A stretch of DNA of 64,000 nucleotides, taken from assembly GCA_964017185.1 (NCBI GenBank), contig OZ024870.1:21785621-21849620 (forward strand), read 5' to 3'. The notes below the pieces were generated by a model. That model did not search any database and had not been told where the DNA came from. It worked only from the letters and a program-made list of their open reading frames with translations. Positions 35,501 to 43,404 of this stretch are shown here, one piece after another. Positions within the stretch are counted from its first letter, which is position 1; each line of letters begins with the position of its first letter. Origin of the DNA: Rugalucina vietnamica (Eukaryota; Mollusca; Bivalvia; Lucinida; Lucinidae). Position numbers and translations under genes: made by a program.

Positions 35501-36794
35501 TTGGATTTCCGACCAGGTCCGACACAAGACCGGCCTGTACAGACACAGAAGCAGGCTAGAACATTGAAATTTCGGATTTAAGAAAACGGATTGTACTATT
35601 TGTGTAGCGAAAACAAAGGCTCTGATCAGCTGTGCGGTTACTGCATAGCTGATCAGAGCCTTTGTTTGCGCCTATGCATGTTGTTGGTTAACTTAATACT
35701 GGTCAAATACAACATTTATATGTTGAGAATAGTTTTCCTCTAAGGCCATAATGGGTTTGGTCGCTAGTGTAGCTTCCGTATATTGTACAAACATGTGGGA
35801 GTTTCGAGTTTGATGCCCGCGTGAGACATCAAGGTCTTTCGATTACATTTCATTTTCTCTATCCACGTGCAGATTCGGGAAGGGCTGTTGTCAATATATG
35901 TGTGATATTGTTTTCTGATGTGTCAATGTCATGTGGTGTATTTTGACACCTCTGTAGGGATTGGGGATCAGCAGTTATTGGCATACGAAAAACTTCCGCA
36001 TCGCGATGAGATGTTTATATTTTTCATCTAATGATATATCGTCAGCATTTACGCAAGGGAAAAGAGAAGAATATGATATGGTTCTGGTATTTTCCTTTTG
36101 TTGTCCGTCCCAGTCAACAGGTCTGGTCATGTCAGTCTGTCATTAGAGTGACGTCAAGTTATTACCTGTAAGTATACAAATCAGATAACATGACAATGCA
36201 AGTGTAAAGTGCTGCCACTGGAATGGTTTGGAAGACTTATTCCGTAAAAAGTTTCAGCATGGCAATGTTTCGTCGCGCACGTGTGTGTGGGGTGGTGGGG
36301 ACGGGGACGATAGTGCACGGACTAACCTACCCGCCTGAAATGTTTGTTACTCTGATTATTTATTTGACATTTTCTTCTCTATTACAGATAACGCCCGAGA
36401 CACCGGCGGGAAGGTTCTAGTCCACTGTCATGCGGGAATCAGCCGCTCAGCGACTGTCTGCATCGCTTATCTCATGTACAAAAACAACATGACGCTGGAA
36501 AAAGCGTTCGACCACGTGCGATCACGACGTGGCGTCATTTCACCGAATCTCAACTTCATGCAGCAGCTGCAAGAATTCGAAAAGGACATCTGTGGTGCTA
36601 GTTCCTCGTTTGATTACCCGGACTCCGTGTCAAGCCTATCGACGTCTCTGGCGTCGGTAGATTTTGACTTCAGTTCTTCAGCGCGTTCGTCAGACTATTC
36701 GGCGTCAAGTGGTGCTTTTGACTTCACGTTTGCGTCCGTGGCGTCATCCCCAGCGGTGCCAAGATCTCCAAAAGCCGTTCTGACATCAAGTTGA
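14942..36794 (+). CDS. DUSP: Dual-specificity MAP kinase phosphatase, class I (DUSP1/2/4/5 group), 4 exons
   Basis: Exons 14,942-15,377, 25,014-25,123, 35,257-35,473 and 36,388-36,794 join in frame to 389 residues, close to DUSP1 (367) and DUSP4 (394). Residues about 20-170 form the rhodanese-like MAPK-binding domain: MDCRPFMAFNEKHI, the basic docking motif ILKRRSNG, and FIVGGFEAFEAEYP across the exon 1/2 junction. Residues about 185-330 form the phosphatase domain: general acid Asp237 in VNDNDTADL and the P-loop HCHAGISRS with Cys268 and Arg274. The C-terminus is serine-rich and ends with two Ser-Pro sites (SSPAVPRSPK), which in vertebrate relatives are ERK sites. The family dephosphorylates Thr and Tyr of ERK, JNK and p38 in the nucleus. 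The start follows an in-frame TGA (14,939-14,941). Methionines at 14,954 and near residue 20 are alternatives. Which paralogue it is cannot be settled here. Confidence 0.93.
15610..15664 (+). repeat. (TTTA)n microsatellite
   Basis: About 14 TTTA units in DUSP intron 1. Confidence 0.95.
16483..16553. repeat. Inverted repeat around a short spacer
   Basis: CTCCATCGTCGGG is mirrored as CCCGACGATGGAG about 45 nt later, inside the 1.78-kb element. Confidence 0.75.
17021..17332 (+). repeat. 156-bp tandem duplication
   Basis: TAATATCGTAAAGTACTAAG begins both 17,021 and 17,177. The two 156-bp units are nearly identical, so the duplication is recent. Confidence 0.9.
17935..18182 (+). mobile_element. 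MITE family A (copy 5)
   Basis: Ends CATCCGGAAAACATGCCC and CACGTTTTCGTAATG, with the central palindrome around 18,020-18,090. Confidence 0.82.
18473..18788. mobile_element. Fused partial MITEs: family B left part then family A right part
   Basis: Begins like family B (TGAGCCGCCACATGGGAAAA) with a degraded hairpin, then at about 18,661 becomes half an inverted family A copy (GGTTCTAACGAGTACCCACA to ATGTTTTCCTGATG). One element probably inserted in, or recombined with, the other. Confidence 0.65.
18821..19448. mobile_element. 628-bp TTAA-flanked TIR element of repeated ACGATTC/CTACGG words
   Basis: TTAA lies at 18,817-18,820 and 19,449-19,452. The termini GCCCCGTTTACACATTCACG and CGTGAATGTGTAAACAGGGC are inverted copies. 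Inside is a mosaic of CACGATTCAC, CTACGGT and GTACGATT words, many also inverted; for example GGAGCTCCGTAGCGAAACC near 19,140 is mirrored near 19,230. TTAA duplications are typical of piggyBac and Kolobok elements. It is non-coding, and overlapping open frames are by-products of low complexity. Confidence 0.82.
19947..20173 (+). mobile_element. MITE family B (reference copy)
   Basis: Family B is about 220-250 bp. Its ends are TGAGCCGCCTCATGGGAAAA and the inverse ending GGCTCA. A 60-nt hairpin near one side has arms AACAAAGGCGCAGATCAGC and GCTGATCAGCGCCTTTGTT joined by TTCGCAGTAACTGCGAA. The other side carries GGTTTGTGTCGGACCTGGTC and a TTTCGGATTTAAG-like segment. No protein is encoded; repeated peptides of the type ENKGADQLRSNCEADQRLCF in open frames are hairpin translations. 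It is the commonest element in this window, with over 20 copies or fragments. Confidence 0.88.
20228..20463 (-). mobile_element. MITE family B
   Basis: Opposite orientation to its neighbour 54 bp away. The hairpin is intact (20,370-20,427). Confidence 0.86.
21077..21313 (+). mobile_element. MITE family B
   Basis: Ends TGAGCCGCATCGTAAGAAAA and a degenerate GCACCTCA. The hairpin arms are perfect apart from the one family-specific mismatch. Confidence 0.85.
21314..23472. other. DUSP intron 1 segment, no supported gene
   Basis: About 2.1 kb without a recognised element. The longest frame (22,063-22,362, 99 residues) has no motif I know and no splice context, so I do not call it. AGCACACTGATTT-like repeats are absent. 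Confidence 0.4.
23473..23708 (-). mobile_element. MITE family B
   Basis: Ends TGAGCCGCGACGCGAGAAAA and TCTCGCGTCGCGGCTCA. The CG-rich termini suggest little CpG decay, so a rather young copy. Confidence 0.87.
23709..25013. other. DUSP intron 1, 3' part, no gene seen
   Basis: AT-rich sequence with a tiny scrap of the family B hairpin near 24,016 (GACGCTGATCAGC). Nothing else recognised. Confidence 0.4.
25014..25123 (+). CDS. DUSP: DUSP exon 2
   Basis: Acceptor ATATTTGCAG precedes it and donor GAG|GTATGA follows. 110 bp plus the carried base give 37 codons (GGFEAFEAEYPNMCIGQ...THNRE), the end of the rhodanese half and the linker. It is too short to be found as an ORF; it is placed by splice signals and family alignment. 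Confidence 0.88.
25333..25380 (+). repeat. Poly(T), 48 nt
   Basis: Uninterrupted T run in DUSP intron 2. It could be an antisense poly(A) tail or an assembly-affected homopolymer. Confidence 0.95.
25459..25499 (+). repeat. Poly(T), 41 nt
   Basis: Second long T run 78 bp after the first, directly upstream of the LINE. Confidence 0.95.
25769..29350 (+). CDS. LINE endonuclease/reverse transcriptase polyprotein
   Basis: 1,193 residues from the first ATG (MPLKTRL). The frame is open further up, but only from a TTG. Residues about 8-290 are an AP-endonuclease-like domain: SWNVQG with Asn13, Glu47 in LLETK, GDFNAH with Asp164, and SDHSQ with Asp279-His280. Residues about 520-800 are the reverse transcriptase: FVDLRKAFDTVW with Asp659, GVKQGCILSPLLFN, and the catalytic YADD at 758-761, then KYLGV. 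Near the C-terminus CKTCNLKAIEDEFHFICIC (from Cys1107) gives a CxxC...H...C zinc-binding motif. All key residues are present and there is no internal stop, so it may be, or recently was, active. It would nick target DNA and copy its own RNA. The exact clade (jockey/CR1/L2 side) is not assigned. Confidence 0.92.
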   Translation: MPLKTRLTISSWNVQGLFKRNDNERVSKLNEDDFLSHIKSDIVCLLETKADNGDNVSLKGYRLLKHITRPRKGKGIYGGIAVYAKMNIAKGITLIKTNSTEYLWMRLSKTFFNHKNDIYLCCVYNAPKNSTFVKKQTNVTSILEKLEDDMSKFSSTGEIMLVGDFNAHTNILDLDFVENDYEKDSEDLLPNSYIGDAVLLNRNSLKRNTKTDDFGRSLLDMCISSQCRILNGRTLGDTEGKPTSYQYNGSAVVDYSIISQSLINHISYFKVEEFTIHSDHSQITTCLNLNISRQEDKLGRPPPVGLKWSKLTEKLFQEKIISPDIERLLQNFQFTIRENNAEGINDAASELSSIFKQISSDINTHSKLALQHTKKRKTVRKHKKWFDQDCDTLYRNLKSTARSLTSNCNDTNKLKNYYKLRKSYKQLIRKKHRQFKSKLLSSLVDLESKDSKTFWNVINKFKNGEAEQNDPSSNISPDEWHSYFNNLLSVRVEECDYEIGIATLKNNFDEHITVKEVTNAIRTLRNNTCVGFDTISNEMLKNCSTNMLQCICKLFNLIYESGIYPAKWTESIIKPIFKAGDECDPSNYRGIAISSCLSKLFSRILYNRMDKFVCENNILSECQIGFRKSYRTTDHIFTLKSIIDKYLRSKQHVYACFVDLRKAFDTVWRNAMFAKMLKYGINGKLHKVIKSMYSTVEYSVKLSTGLTKSLSSNVGVKQGCILSPLLFNLFLNDLPECLGSNENNPVFIGTNKVNCLMYADDVILLSTSREGLQNCLNSLYAYAEKWKLKVNTEKTQVITFNGGGQLIKDNSFYFGNDLLKNVQEYKYLGVIIKASGNFNSGICHLSNKALKVVYMIRSRFHTSEVNAKLLLKLFDACVKPVLLYGSELWSVFNLNLSKKLSGEQECALEKTFDSFLPEKIHTRYCKYILGVGKYACNMAPKAELGRFPIAISALLQSIKYWLYLLQNPFEKATRFSYLSLTYNDGEAFGSFNHQIGCLLKYLGFSHVWHNKGTMSVNKLIYAIKRILLDRYEAYFNSVISGTSTRVKTNNKLLTYSEFKKKICFENYLSANVDRSILAKFTKLRISNHRLEVEVGRYTRTAKQLRLCKTCNLKAIEDEFHFICICKAYDDLRKQLFKDMSSIVPNFDNFCLYDKFLYIMSVSELDMIPIVVLYVDNCLKIRQQYQDSSQHQVH
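29599..29627 (+). repeat. LINE 3' tail of tandem TTTGAATC octamers
   Basis: About 3.5 copies of an 8-bp word mark the 3' end. LINEs of the CR1/L2/I type often end in short tandem repeats rather than poly(A). Confidence 0.8.
29628..30845. other. DUSP intron 2 segment, no gene seen
   Basis: Ordinary-looking, less AT-rich than neighbouring intron sequence. No element or open frame recognised. Confidence 0.4.
30846..31081 (+). mobile_element. MITE family B
   Basis: Ends TGAGCCGTCCCATGGGAAAA and CCACGAGGCGGCTCA. The hairpin loop is CGCGGTAACCGCG. Confidence 0.87.
31462..31706 (+). mobile_element. MITE family A (copy 7)
   Basis: Preceded by an A-rich tract (31,409-31,448). The palindrome arms are at about 31,548-31,612. 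The terminal words are degraded. Confidence 0.75.
31707..32524. other. DUSP intron 2 segment, nothing recognised
   Basis: AT-rich sequence without supported features. Confidence 0.4.
32525..32564 (+). repeat. (AAAT)n microsatellite
   Basis: About ten AAAT units. Confidence 0.95.
32740..32999 (+). mobile_element. MITE family A (copy 8, diverged)
   Basis: Keeps TATACCCCTTTTTATACAG, GGTATACAGGGGTATAC and the GTGGGTACTC core, here with a short internal duplication (GATTGTGGGCACTCGTTGTG). The ends are degraded. Confidence 0.7.
33466..33573 (+). mobile_element. MITE family A (truncated, copy 9)
   Basis: Carries the right part only: CGGCGAGGCGG, then CTCTGTATATTGC and AAGTTTTCGTAATG. Confidence 0.7.
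33716..33968 (-). mobile_element. MITE family A (copy 10, inverted)
   Basis: Ends CATTACGAAAACAAGCAC and CACGGACATGTTCACCTGATG. Confidence 0.78.
33969..34905. other. DUSP intron 2 segment with a scrap of family B
   Basis: GGCGCTGATCAGACTGCGCG near 34,346 is a degraded family B hairpin. Otherwise there is nothing I can support. Confidence 0.4.
34906..35079 (-). mobile_element. MITE family B (truncated within its hairpin)
   Basis: Begins TGAGCCTGTGCATGATAAGC and runs to the first hairpin arm, ending GCGGTTACCGCGG. The second arm and terminus are missing. A SINE-like 3' tail (CGACACGACTGACAAATTC with ACACAAACAAAC after it, 35,110-35,180) follows, which may mark the event that truncated it. Confidence 0.72.
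35257..35473 (+). CDS. DUSP: DUSP exon 3 (first half of phosphatase domain)
   Basis: Acceptor CTCGTTTCAG and donor ATAG|GTAAGG. Begins TAPVEITPGLHLGD and ends CWFQQAINFIG-like with a split Asp codon. GC content is clearly higher than in the surrounding introns. Confidence 0.93.
35490..35695 (-). mobile_element. MITE family B fragment abutting DUSP exon 3 donor
   Basis: Starts about 17 bp after the exon 3 splice donor and keeps TTTCCGACCAGGTCCGACAC, the hairpin arms (GGCTCTGATCAGC / GCTGATCAGAGCC) and part of the right end. The left terminus is missing. Confidence 0.75.
35696..36387. other. DUSP intron 3, unique part
   Basis: No element recognised. It ends in the pyrimidine tract TTTTCTTCTCTATTACAG before exon 4. 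Confidence 0.5.
36388..36794 (+). CDS. DUSP: DUSP exon 4 (catalytic P-loop and C-terminus)
   Basis: Acceptor CTATTACAG. Completes the Asp codon, then NARDTGGKVLVHCHAGISRS. The stop TGA is at 36,792-36,794. Confidence 0.94.
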
Positions 36795-37055
36795 CTGACT
36801 TACATGGTGGACGTCATTTATTGACGTTGGACGTCTAGTAATGTTGACCGGTGCTGCAACAGTTTCAGCGTTTTGGAAATTTTGAAGAGATCAGCTGAAC
36901 AGCAGTCTATCAAGAACATTTACTAATAGACAATGCGTGTACAAGAAGAGAAACATACGCACCTGTATCAGTAAACGCAATGGGAACTTGAGACTTCAGT
37001 GTTCTCAACTCAGTGACTTTGTGGACATGCCTTTTGCGAATTGACTGAAAGATCT
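36795..37055 (+). other. Probable DUSP 3' untranslated region
   Basis: Follows the stop without a nearby canonical AATAAA. The first clear AATAAA is at 37,831, beyond a MITE, so the transcript end is uncertain. Confidence 0.4.
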
Positions 37056-37301
37056 GGCCCCGAGGTTATAAAACTTTTTTCATGCTCAGCCATGTCAGCT
37101 AAGCCTGAAATTTAATCTGCTCATAAATGACAAAGTAGCCCATATTAATTAAAATTTCAGGTTTAGATCACCAACTCCTATAATTTATCCTGCTTATAAA
37201 TGTTAAAATGCCAACAATTGTTGGCATTTTAACATTTATGAGCATGATAAATTTTAGACTCCACTGAGATGAGCATGAAAAAAGTTTTATAACCTCGGGC
37301 C
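37056..37301. mobile_element. MITE family C with 29-bp perfect TIR and central palindrome
   Basis: The ends CGAGGTTATAAAACTTTTTT and the mirrored AAAAAAGTTTTATAACCTCG extend to a 29-bp perfect match including CATGCTCA / TGAGCATG. The middle carries a 44-nt palindrome (37,196-37,239) around TGCCAACAATTGTTGGCA. It is non-coding. A half copy lies at 52,570-52,670. Confidence 0.87.
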
Positions 37302-37602
37302 TAGGAATCGTTCGGAAATGAAGACCTATAAGCGACAGATTTGAGAAGTTGTGACTATGTCGGTGGACGTTAGGACAGTGTCGGGTGGAAGAAGTGCAAT
37401 GTAAATAGTGTACCAAAGGAGAAATGAATCTGTGATACATTTTATTGTATAAACACAACAGTTATTCAGAGGCAACCAACGCCACTGAGTACAACTGACA
37501 CAGATGAAACAAATATAAGAAATATAAGTTTGTGTGATGAAAACACTTTTAGGGAATACCATAACTTCTTTTCCACAGACCATTCTGATCTATGACATGT
37601 TG

Positions 37603-37621
37603 CCCCCCCCCCCCCCCCCCC
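37603..37621 (+). repeat. Poly(C), 19 nt
   Basis: Uninterrupted C run; length may be unreliable in an assembly. Confidence 0.95.
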
Positions 37622-37841
37622 GACAGGTATTTACAGTTCTCCATATTTTCACATTGATTTCATCTGTGTTGGTTTTTCTCGGTCGCATTGGTTGTGTCTA
37701 GATAACAATGTGATTTATGAGCATTGTCATGAGAAAACCTGTTTTTGTGGTATCTGATCATATCCAACATAAAATTTGCTAGTAGAACTTGTGATTCAAC
37801 TCTTTAACTTCTAAACCAATTTGTCAAAGCAATAAAATAAT

Positions 37842-38080
37842 TGAGCAGCATCATGAGAAAACAAACAATGCGGTTTCCGAACAGGTCTGACACAAACCGA
37901 GCTGTACAAGCACAGTAGATGGGTAGAGGCTGGAAATGTTAGATTTAGAAAGTAGAGGAATAGTAATATCCGTGTAGCGAAAACACAGGCACTGATCAGT
38001 CAGCTTCGCGGTTACCATGAAGCTGATCTGCATCTTTGATTTCACATATGCATATGTCAGTTTCCTCATGATGTGGCTCA
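37842..38080 (-). mobile_element. MITE family B
   Basis: Ends TGAGCAGCATCATGAGAAAA and TCATGATGTGGCTCA. The hairpin is diverged (CATGAAGCTGATCTGCATC). Confidence 0.78.
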
Positions 38081-38599
38081 CATGTTTACATCAAAGCAAT
38101 TATACCTTCTAAGTACATGCAGTTGAAACAGCTCTAGCAGGTGATTATAATATGCATTTGTATAAGCCAGGTTTTCGCATGAGATGGCTCTTTTTTTTTT
38201 ACTCATTAATTGAACATTAATTGAACAAAATTTTTGTTTGATTTTTTTGTAAACTTGACATGACTGCTCACTTAAGCAGTCTACTCTTTATCCATTATTT
38301 TCTCAAATCTAGCACAGTGTCCCATTTGTTCATGTTTACTTACAAATTATCAGACCATACTTTTGAATTCTTATCTTCTGGAATATGAAACATGTATTTT
38401 CTGTGAGCTATATACATGCACTTTTGATAGGCTGTTGATAATCATATGAATTCTTTCAGTAACACCATGCATTTATATGGAAACTTTTCTACTCTTGTCT
38501 GTCTTGAAGTTAAGCTTGCTTTAAATTTCCTGAAGCCACTCCCAAGATAAACTCAAGATGAAATAATACTAGTGCATGTTTTGTGGCTTCCATATTAAT

Positions 38600-38808
38600 A
38601 GAGACTTCGCAAAAGAAAACCAACAATCTGCATATGTGAAAACAAAGCCGCAGATCAGCTGTGCAGTAACTGTTTTTGCTACATAGTACAACCTCCCTCC
38701 TTCTTAAATCCCAAAGTTTAAGCTACTAGCCATTTTCTGTAGCTGCACAGGCCAGTTTGTGTCAGACCTGGTCAGAAACCCTGAAGACTGGTTTTCTTGT
38801 CAGGTTTA
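38600..38808 (+). mobile_element. MITE family B, hairpin partly deleted
   Basis: Keeps GAAAACCAACAATCTGCAT and CAGACCTGGTCAGAAACCC. The second hairpin arm is missing. Confidence 0.68.
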
Positions 38809-39342
38809 GCATCTCCCTAAAAAGTCAGCCAATGCCATTGTCATGCTAGAAACACAGATCAGCTGGGTTATCTGTGCAGCCTTATATGTGTATTTGAATT
38901 TCACAGACTGAGCATGAAGTAGGTACCTTCATTCTTGGTTGGACATGCTTATTTTAGATTTAAAAATATTTGGAAACATAATCTTGGCTTTATGTTACAA
39001 TGTCTAACACGAGCTTGCTATCCTTGGTCACGACCTGGTTTAATGTGACCAGGTTTCATTTAATATTTCACATTGTTTCAAGTTAAATCATAGACTATGG
39101 ACTATGACTACAGTGTCAAATACTTTCAACTTGTCTCAATTTCAAACAACATTTTTCACACTTTAAAAAACCTTGTTTTTGAAATAGCGAAACTACACTT
39201 ATCTTTTTTTTTCTGAAAACTGTTGAAACAGATCAGTTTGCTGCCAATTTGTCATTCCTGTTACAATTTTAATGCTTCTGATTTACTGTCATTTAAAGAT
39301 GTCCAAAACTTTATGAAATTTACATGATCTTATGTAGACATA
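38809..39342. other. Intergenic, nothing recognised
   Basis: AT-rich, no supported feature. Confidence 0.4.
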
Positions 39343-39593
39343 TGAGCCTGTGCGTCAGAAAACTAACAATTTGGATTCCAACCAGCTCTAACACAAACCA
39401 GCCTGTACTGTCACAGAAGATGGCTAGAAGCTTGAAATTTCGGATTTAAGAAGAAGAAAGATTGTAGTATCCGTGCAGCGAAAACAAAGGCACTGATCAG
39501 CTGTGCAGTTACTGTGCAGTGCAGTTACTGCACAGCTGATCTGTGGCTTTGTTTTCGCCTAAGCAAATTGTTGGTTTCTCATGCTGTGGCTCA
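39343..39593 (-). mobile_element. MITE family B with duplicated loop
   Basis: The hairpin loop segment GTGCAGTTACT is repeated, lengthening the loop. The outer ends TGAGCCTGTGCG and TGTGGCTCA are clear. Confidence 0.8.
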
Positions 39594-39698
39594 TATAGCT
39601 TGTAAATGAGTGGGATGTGACAAGATGTCTATCATGTTTTATGGGCACTTTGTGACACTGTAGCTTGACCTACATTGATCTTTCAGTACATACAGATA

Positions 39699-39934
39699 TG
39701 AGCCTGTGCATGAGAAAACCAACAATTTGCATATGCGAAAACAAAGGCGCAGACCAGCTTCCCGGTAACCGCGAAGCTGATCAGCGCCTTTGTTTTCGCT
39801 AGACGGCTAGTACAATTCCTCTTCTTCTTAAATCCGAAAGTGCAAGTCTCTAGCCTGCTTCTGTGACTGTACAGGCTGGTTTGTGTCGGACCTGGTCGGA
39901 ACCCAAATTGTTGGTTTTCTCACGCACAGGCTCA
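39699..39934 (+). mobile_element. MITE family B
   Basis: Ends TGAGCCTGTGCATGAGAAAA and CTCACGCACAGGCTCA; flanked by AT/AT. The hairpin is intact. Confidence 0.86.
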
Positions 39935-40311
39935 TATCATAAAATCATGGAATACATTTTTGTTTTTGTGCTCAAGTTATGACTGGGCTACATGGTGTGA
40001 CTGTATTTTCCCTATGTAAACTTTCAGCAGCCTCAAAAACTTTTGTCTTGCATCTGAAAAATGACAGGAAAAGAGAGAGCAACATGATGTTTGTTTTATT
40101 AGAAGCACTCTTTTTTCTTAACTTTTCGGCCTTTCACAGCTGTTAGGACAAAAGATTGCTTCTAATAAAAATGAGACTGAAATGAAAATGTGGTTTTTTA
40201 AATATGAAGTTATATCTTTCGAAATTTCATTGCAGTTTTTGAGGCCATTGCACATATTTATTTTAAGAAGAGATTTGAACAAGTTCTTAGCTAAAAACGA
40301 ACTATAATAGC

Positions 40312-40463
40312 AGTCATGATGCGAGAAACCAGTCTTTGGTTTTTCGACCATGTCTGACATAAACCAGCCTGTACAATCACAGAAGAAAGCAAGAAGCTTG
40401 AAATTTTGGAATTAAGAGGGAGATTTTACTATCCATGTCTCGCATAGGCAAAAATGCAGCTCA
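40312..40463 (-). mobile_element. MITE family B fragment without hairpin
   Basis: Keeps TCGACCATGTCTGACATAAA, then jumps to TCGCATAGGC; the palindrome is deleted. Confidence 0.65.
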
Positions 40464-40858
40464 TATAGTTTTCTTAAAACGAAGCCTGAATCTGGCAGAG
40501 TCTTTTCTATCTGATGTCAGTTAGTGCTGAAAGGATGGAATACCAAGCACTGGTTTACCTCTTCAATATGCAATTTGTGCAAAAAAAGTGTTTACTGGAC
40601 TATCCTGATATGATGTCAACTGCCCACCATGTACGTTAATCGCAAGTCAGTTACACAATAGTAGCACAAAAAAATGAAAACGACAACGCAAAACTGGTAA
40701 GACAAAAACTAAACCTCGGTGCAAACTGAGTGTTTGGCTCAGTGTTGCGTCATTAAACTGAACAATGGTCAGCTGTGTTTGTCACACATCAACATTTTGG
40801 CATCATCAATTCAGTTCTGAACTTGTCCGGTTCTTACATTGTTGAACAAAACATGATA

Positions 40859-41080
40859 TGAGCCGCCTCGTGGGAAAACAAACAATGTGGTTTCCGAACA
40901 GGTGCTGTACAAGCATAGAAAATTGCTAGAGACGGGAAATTTTGGATTTAGAAAGTAGAGGAATTATACTATCCGTGTAGCGAAAACAAAGGCGCTGATC
41001 AGCTTCGCGGTTACCGCGAAGCTGATCTGCGCCTTTGTTTTCGCATATGCAGATTGTTGGTTTTCTCATGAGGAGGCTCA
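40859..41080 (-). mobile_element. MITE family B
   Basis: Ends TGAGCCGCCTCGTGGGAAAA and CTCATGAGGAGGCTCA. The hairpin loop is CGCGGTTACCGCG. Confidence 0.86.
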
Positions 41081-41775
41081 AATTTTTTAGTTTGAATCAT
41101 GTCAGAGTAAGGGAAATAACTCAGGGATAGATACAGCTAAACCTTTGACACCAGCTGAAAATTATTCATCAGCTGAAAGAAATATCATAAGTACCAATAT
41201 AAACATCCATTAAATTAAATTGATCCATATACCGTATTCGTTCTAATTAGCACACAGTGTGCTAAGCTTTTCAAAATAACTCAAAATAAAGGTAATAAAA
41301 TTTCGTTCTAAGAACAAAGACAACACAAACTGCTCAAATAAAAATGTCAAAAGTACCAATGCTGATGCCATTTGAGTGTTCCAATCATTGCAAAATAGTG
41401 TTTACTTTTAATGGGGACTAATATGGTATTAATATGTAAAATGGGTTTGAAATACCAATATACTAGTTGAGCAGTGTGCGCTTATGCAAATGATTTTCGG
41501 AAACGACCAGAGTGTGCGCTTATTAGAGCATGTGCACTAATTAGAACAAATACAGTACATGTAATTGGTTATTGTCCCTTTTGTCTATTTTCTGCTTTAA
41601 TTTTGTATGGTGAAAACTTTAGTTTATTTCTGTATTGTAAAAATGTTATTTTTCTTACTTTTCATGTTTGTATTTTTCTCACGTTGTTTGTTAACCATTT
41701 TCATCCTGGAGATCAGCTAAGGATGATACAAAATTATGAATATATTAACAAGAATCTAAATATATTTATGGAATA
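41081..41775. other. Intergenic, nothing recognised
   Basis: Contains two mirrored-looking words AGCACACAGTGTGCT (41,249) and AGTGTGCGCTTAT (41,474 and 41,509) but no gene. Confidence 0.4.
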
Positions 41776-42011
41776 TGAGCCGCCTCGTGGGAAAACCAAC
41801 AATGTGGTTTTCGACCAGGTCCAACATAAACCGGCCTGTACAGCTACAGAAGCAGGCTAGAAGCTTGAAATTTCGGATTTAAGTAGAAGAGCAATTGTAC
41901 TATCAGAGTAGCGAAAACAAAGGCGCTGATCAGCTTCGCGGTTGCCGCGAAGCTGATCTGCGTCTTTGTTTTCGCATAAGCAGATTGTTGGTTTTCCCAT
42001 GAGGAGTCTCA
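41776..42011 (-). mobile_element. MITE family B
   Basis: Ends TGAGCCGCCTCGTGGGAAAA and CCCATGAGGAGTCTCA. The hairpin is intact. Confidence 0.86.
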
Positions 42012-42140
42012 TATATTGAGAATTTTTTGAAGAATTGTTACACAATACACAAATATCTGCCCAAGCTGATCTCCTTCAATTCATAGCTTTACATTTGACA
42101 CCGAGTGTCAGTGCTTTTGCTGTTGCCATAATTCCTTTTG

Positions 42141-42304
42141 AATCACACTGGTTATCTGGAGACATTGTTCCACTGTGACAAACTAGAATCACACTGGTTA
42201 TCCCGAGACATTGTTCCACTGTGACAAACTAGAATCACACTGACTATCCAGAGACATTGTTCCACTGTGACAAACTAGAATCACACTGACTATCCAGAGA
42301 CAAC
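42141..42304 (+). repeat. 46-bp tandem repeat, ~3.5 copies
   Basis: AATCACACTGGTTATC / GACTATCC begins units at 42,141, 42,187, 42,233 and 42,279. Confidence 0.92.
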
Positions 42305-42416
42305 TGACGTGAACAACAAACACATAAAATCAATACAAGTCAGGGAACAACTTAACACTGATCATTCTAATCTGTACTGATTATTCTGGTCTGTAGCAAG
42401 TTGTTCCTTCTTATTT

Positions 42417-42693
42417 CACATAACGAAATCTTGCCCATCCAATATATGCAGATTATTTTTTCATTTATAAAAATTGAAAATTTCATAGGAAAAAGTTAGA
42501 TATTTTTTTTAACATTTTTGCTCAAAACATACACTGTGGGTACACATTCTAGCGAGGCGGTTCTAACGAGTACCCACAAAGTATGTTTTGGATCAAAAAT
42601 AAAAAAAATAGGTATACCCCTGCAAATCCCAGTTTTGCTATATAAAAGTGGGGTTAAAGGGGGTATACATTTCAAGGACATGTTTTCCTGATG
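42417..42693 (-). mobile_element. MITE family A (copy 11, inverted)
   Basis: Ends CACATAACGAAATCTTGCCC and GGACATGTTTTCCTGATG. The central palindrome is shortened. Confidence 0.8.
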
Positions 42694-42720
42694 GTCATGT
42701 TGGTTGTCTCTAGATAACCT

Positions 42721-42770
42721 GTGTTAGGACAGTTTCTTGTGAACCTGTGTTAGGACAGTTTCTTGTGAAC
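42721..42770 (+). repeat. 26-bp tandem duplication
   Basis: GTGTTAGGACAGTTTCTTGT occurs twice in succession. Confidence 0.9.
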
Positions 42771-43404
42771 AGTCATAATACAATATTTGTGAACAGTGGA
42801 TAGATATAATATTACTTCAGTAGCTTTAAAGTTAGAAATACTAGGTTGTAGCTAGGGAGCCCAGCTTTCTTCTGAAAGAGGGGACGGAATGTATAGTTAA
42901 CATGTATATTTTTGTATTATTTGATATATGTAAATATTTCATTTTTGATTTGTTACATTTTGTCATTTCAAGTAAATGTGATTAAAAGACAGCAGAAATG
43001 AATTTACAATCTTTTTGTTGCTTACATTCCCTTATTAACTCATATAAGCCTTGCATCCTACATATGGGAAATAGGCAAACAGAATAGCCCCGGATGAGAT
43101 GAAACGGCATCCCATCTGGGGCTTTTTGATTTGCTTAAAGGAATTTCATGGAACATTGAAATAAAAATTTAAAATCACACCTCGTGCCCCTCAAAATGAA
43201 AGTGGACTCACTCAATTGATAATGATGGGCAAGTGTATTTGTCACATATGAGTTGAGTTAAATACTCAGTTCATCAAAGCATATTGACAATGACAATGTG
43301 ATATCTCTTATGAGGCAATGAATAATTGCCAGTTTCCACTTTTCCAAATAAGACTATGAATCCAAAGGTCCTGAGTTAGAATCCCACTGCAGTACTGTGG
43401 TTTA
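42771..43404. other. Intergenic with a short hairpin
   Basis: AGCCCCGGATGAGATG and CATCCCATCTGGGGCT (43,088-43,126) pair as a hairpin. A related word set occurs near 56,710-56,775. A tRNA-B-box-like word (GAGTTAGAATCCC) is at 43,373. No gene. Confidence 0.45.

Noticed and set aside
41474-41860. 128-residue frame
   Set aside because: Hydrophobic start of low complexity that runs into a family B MITE; not supported as a gene.
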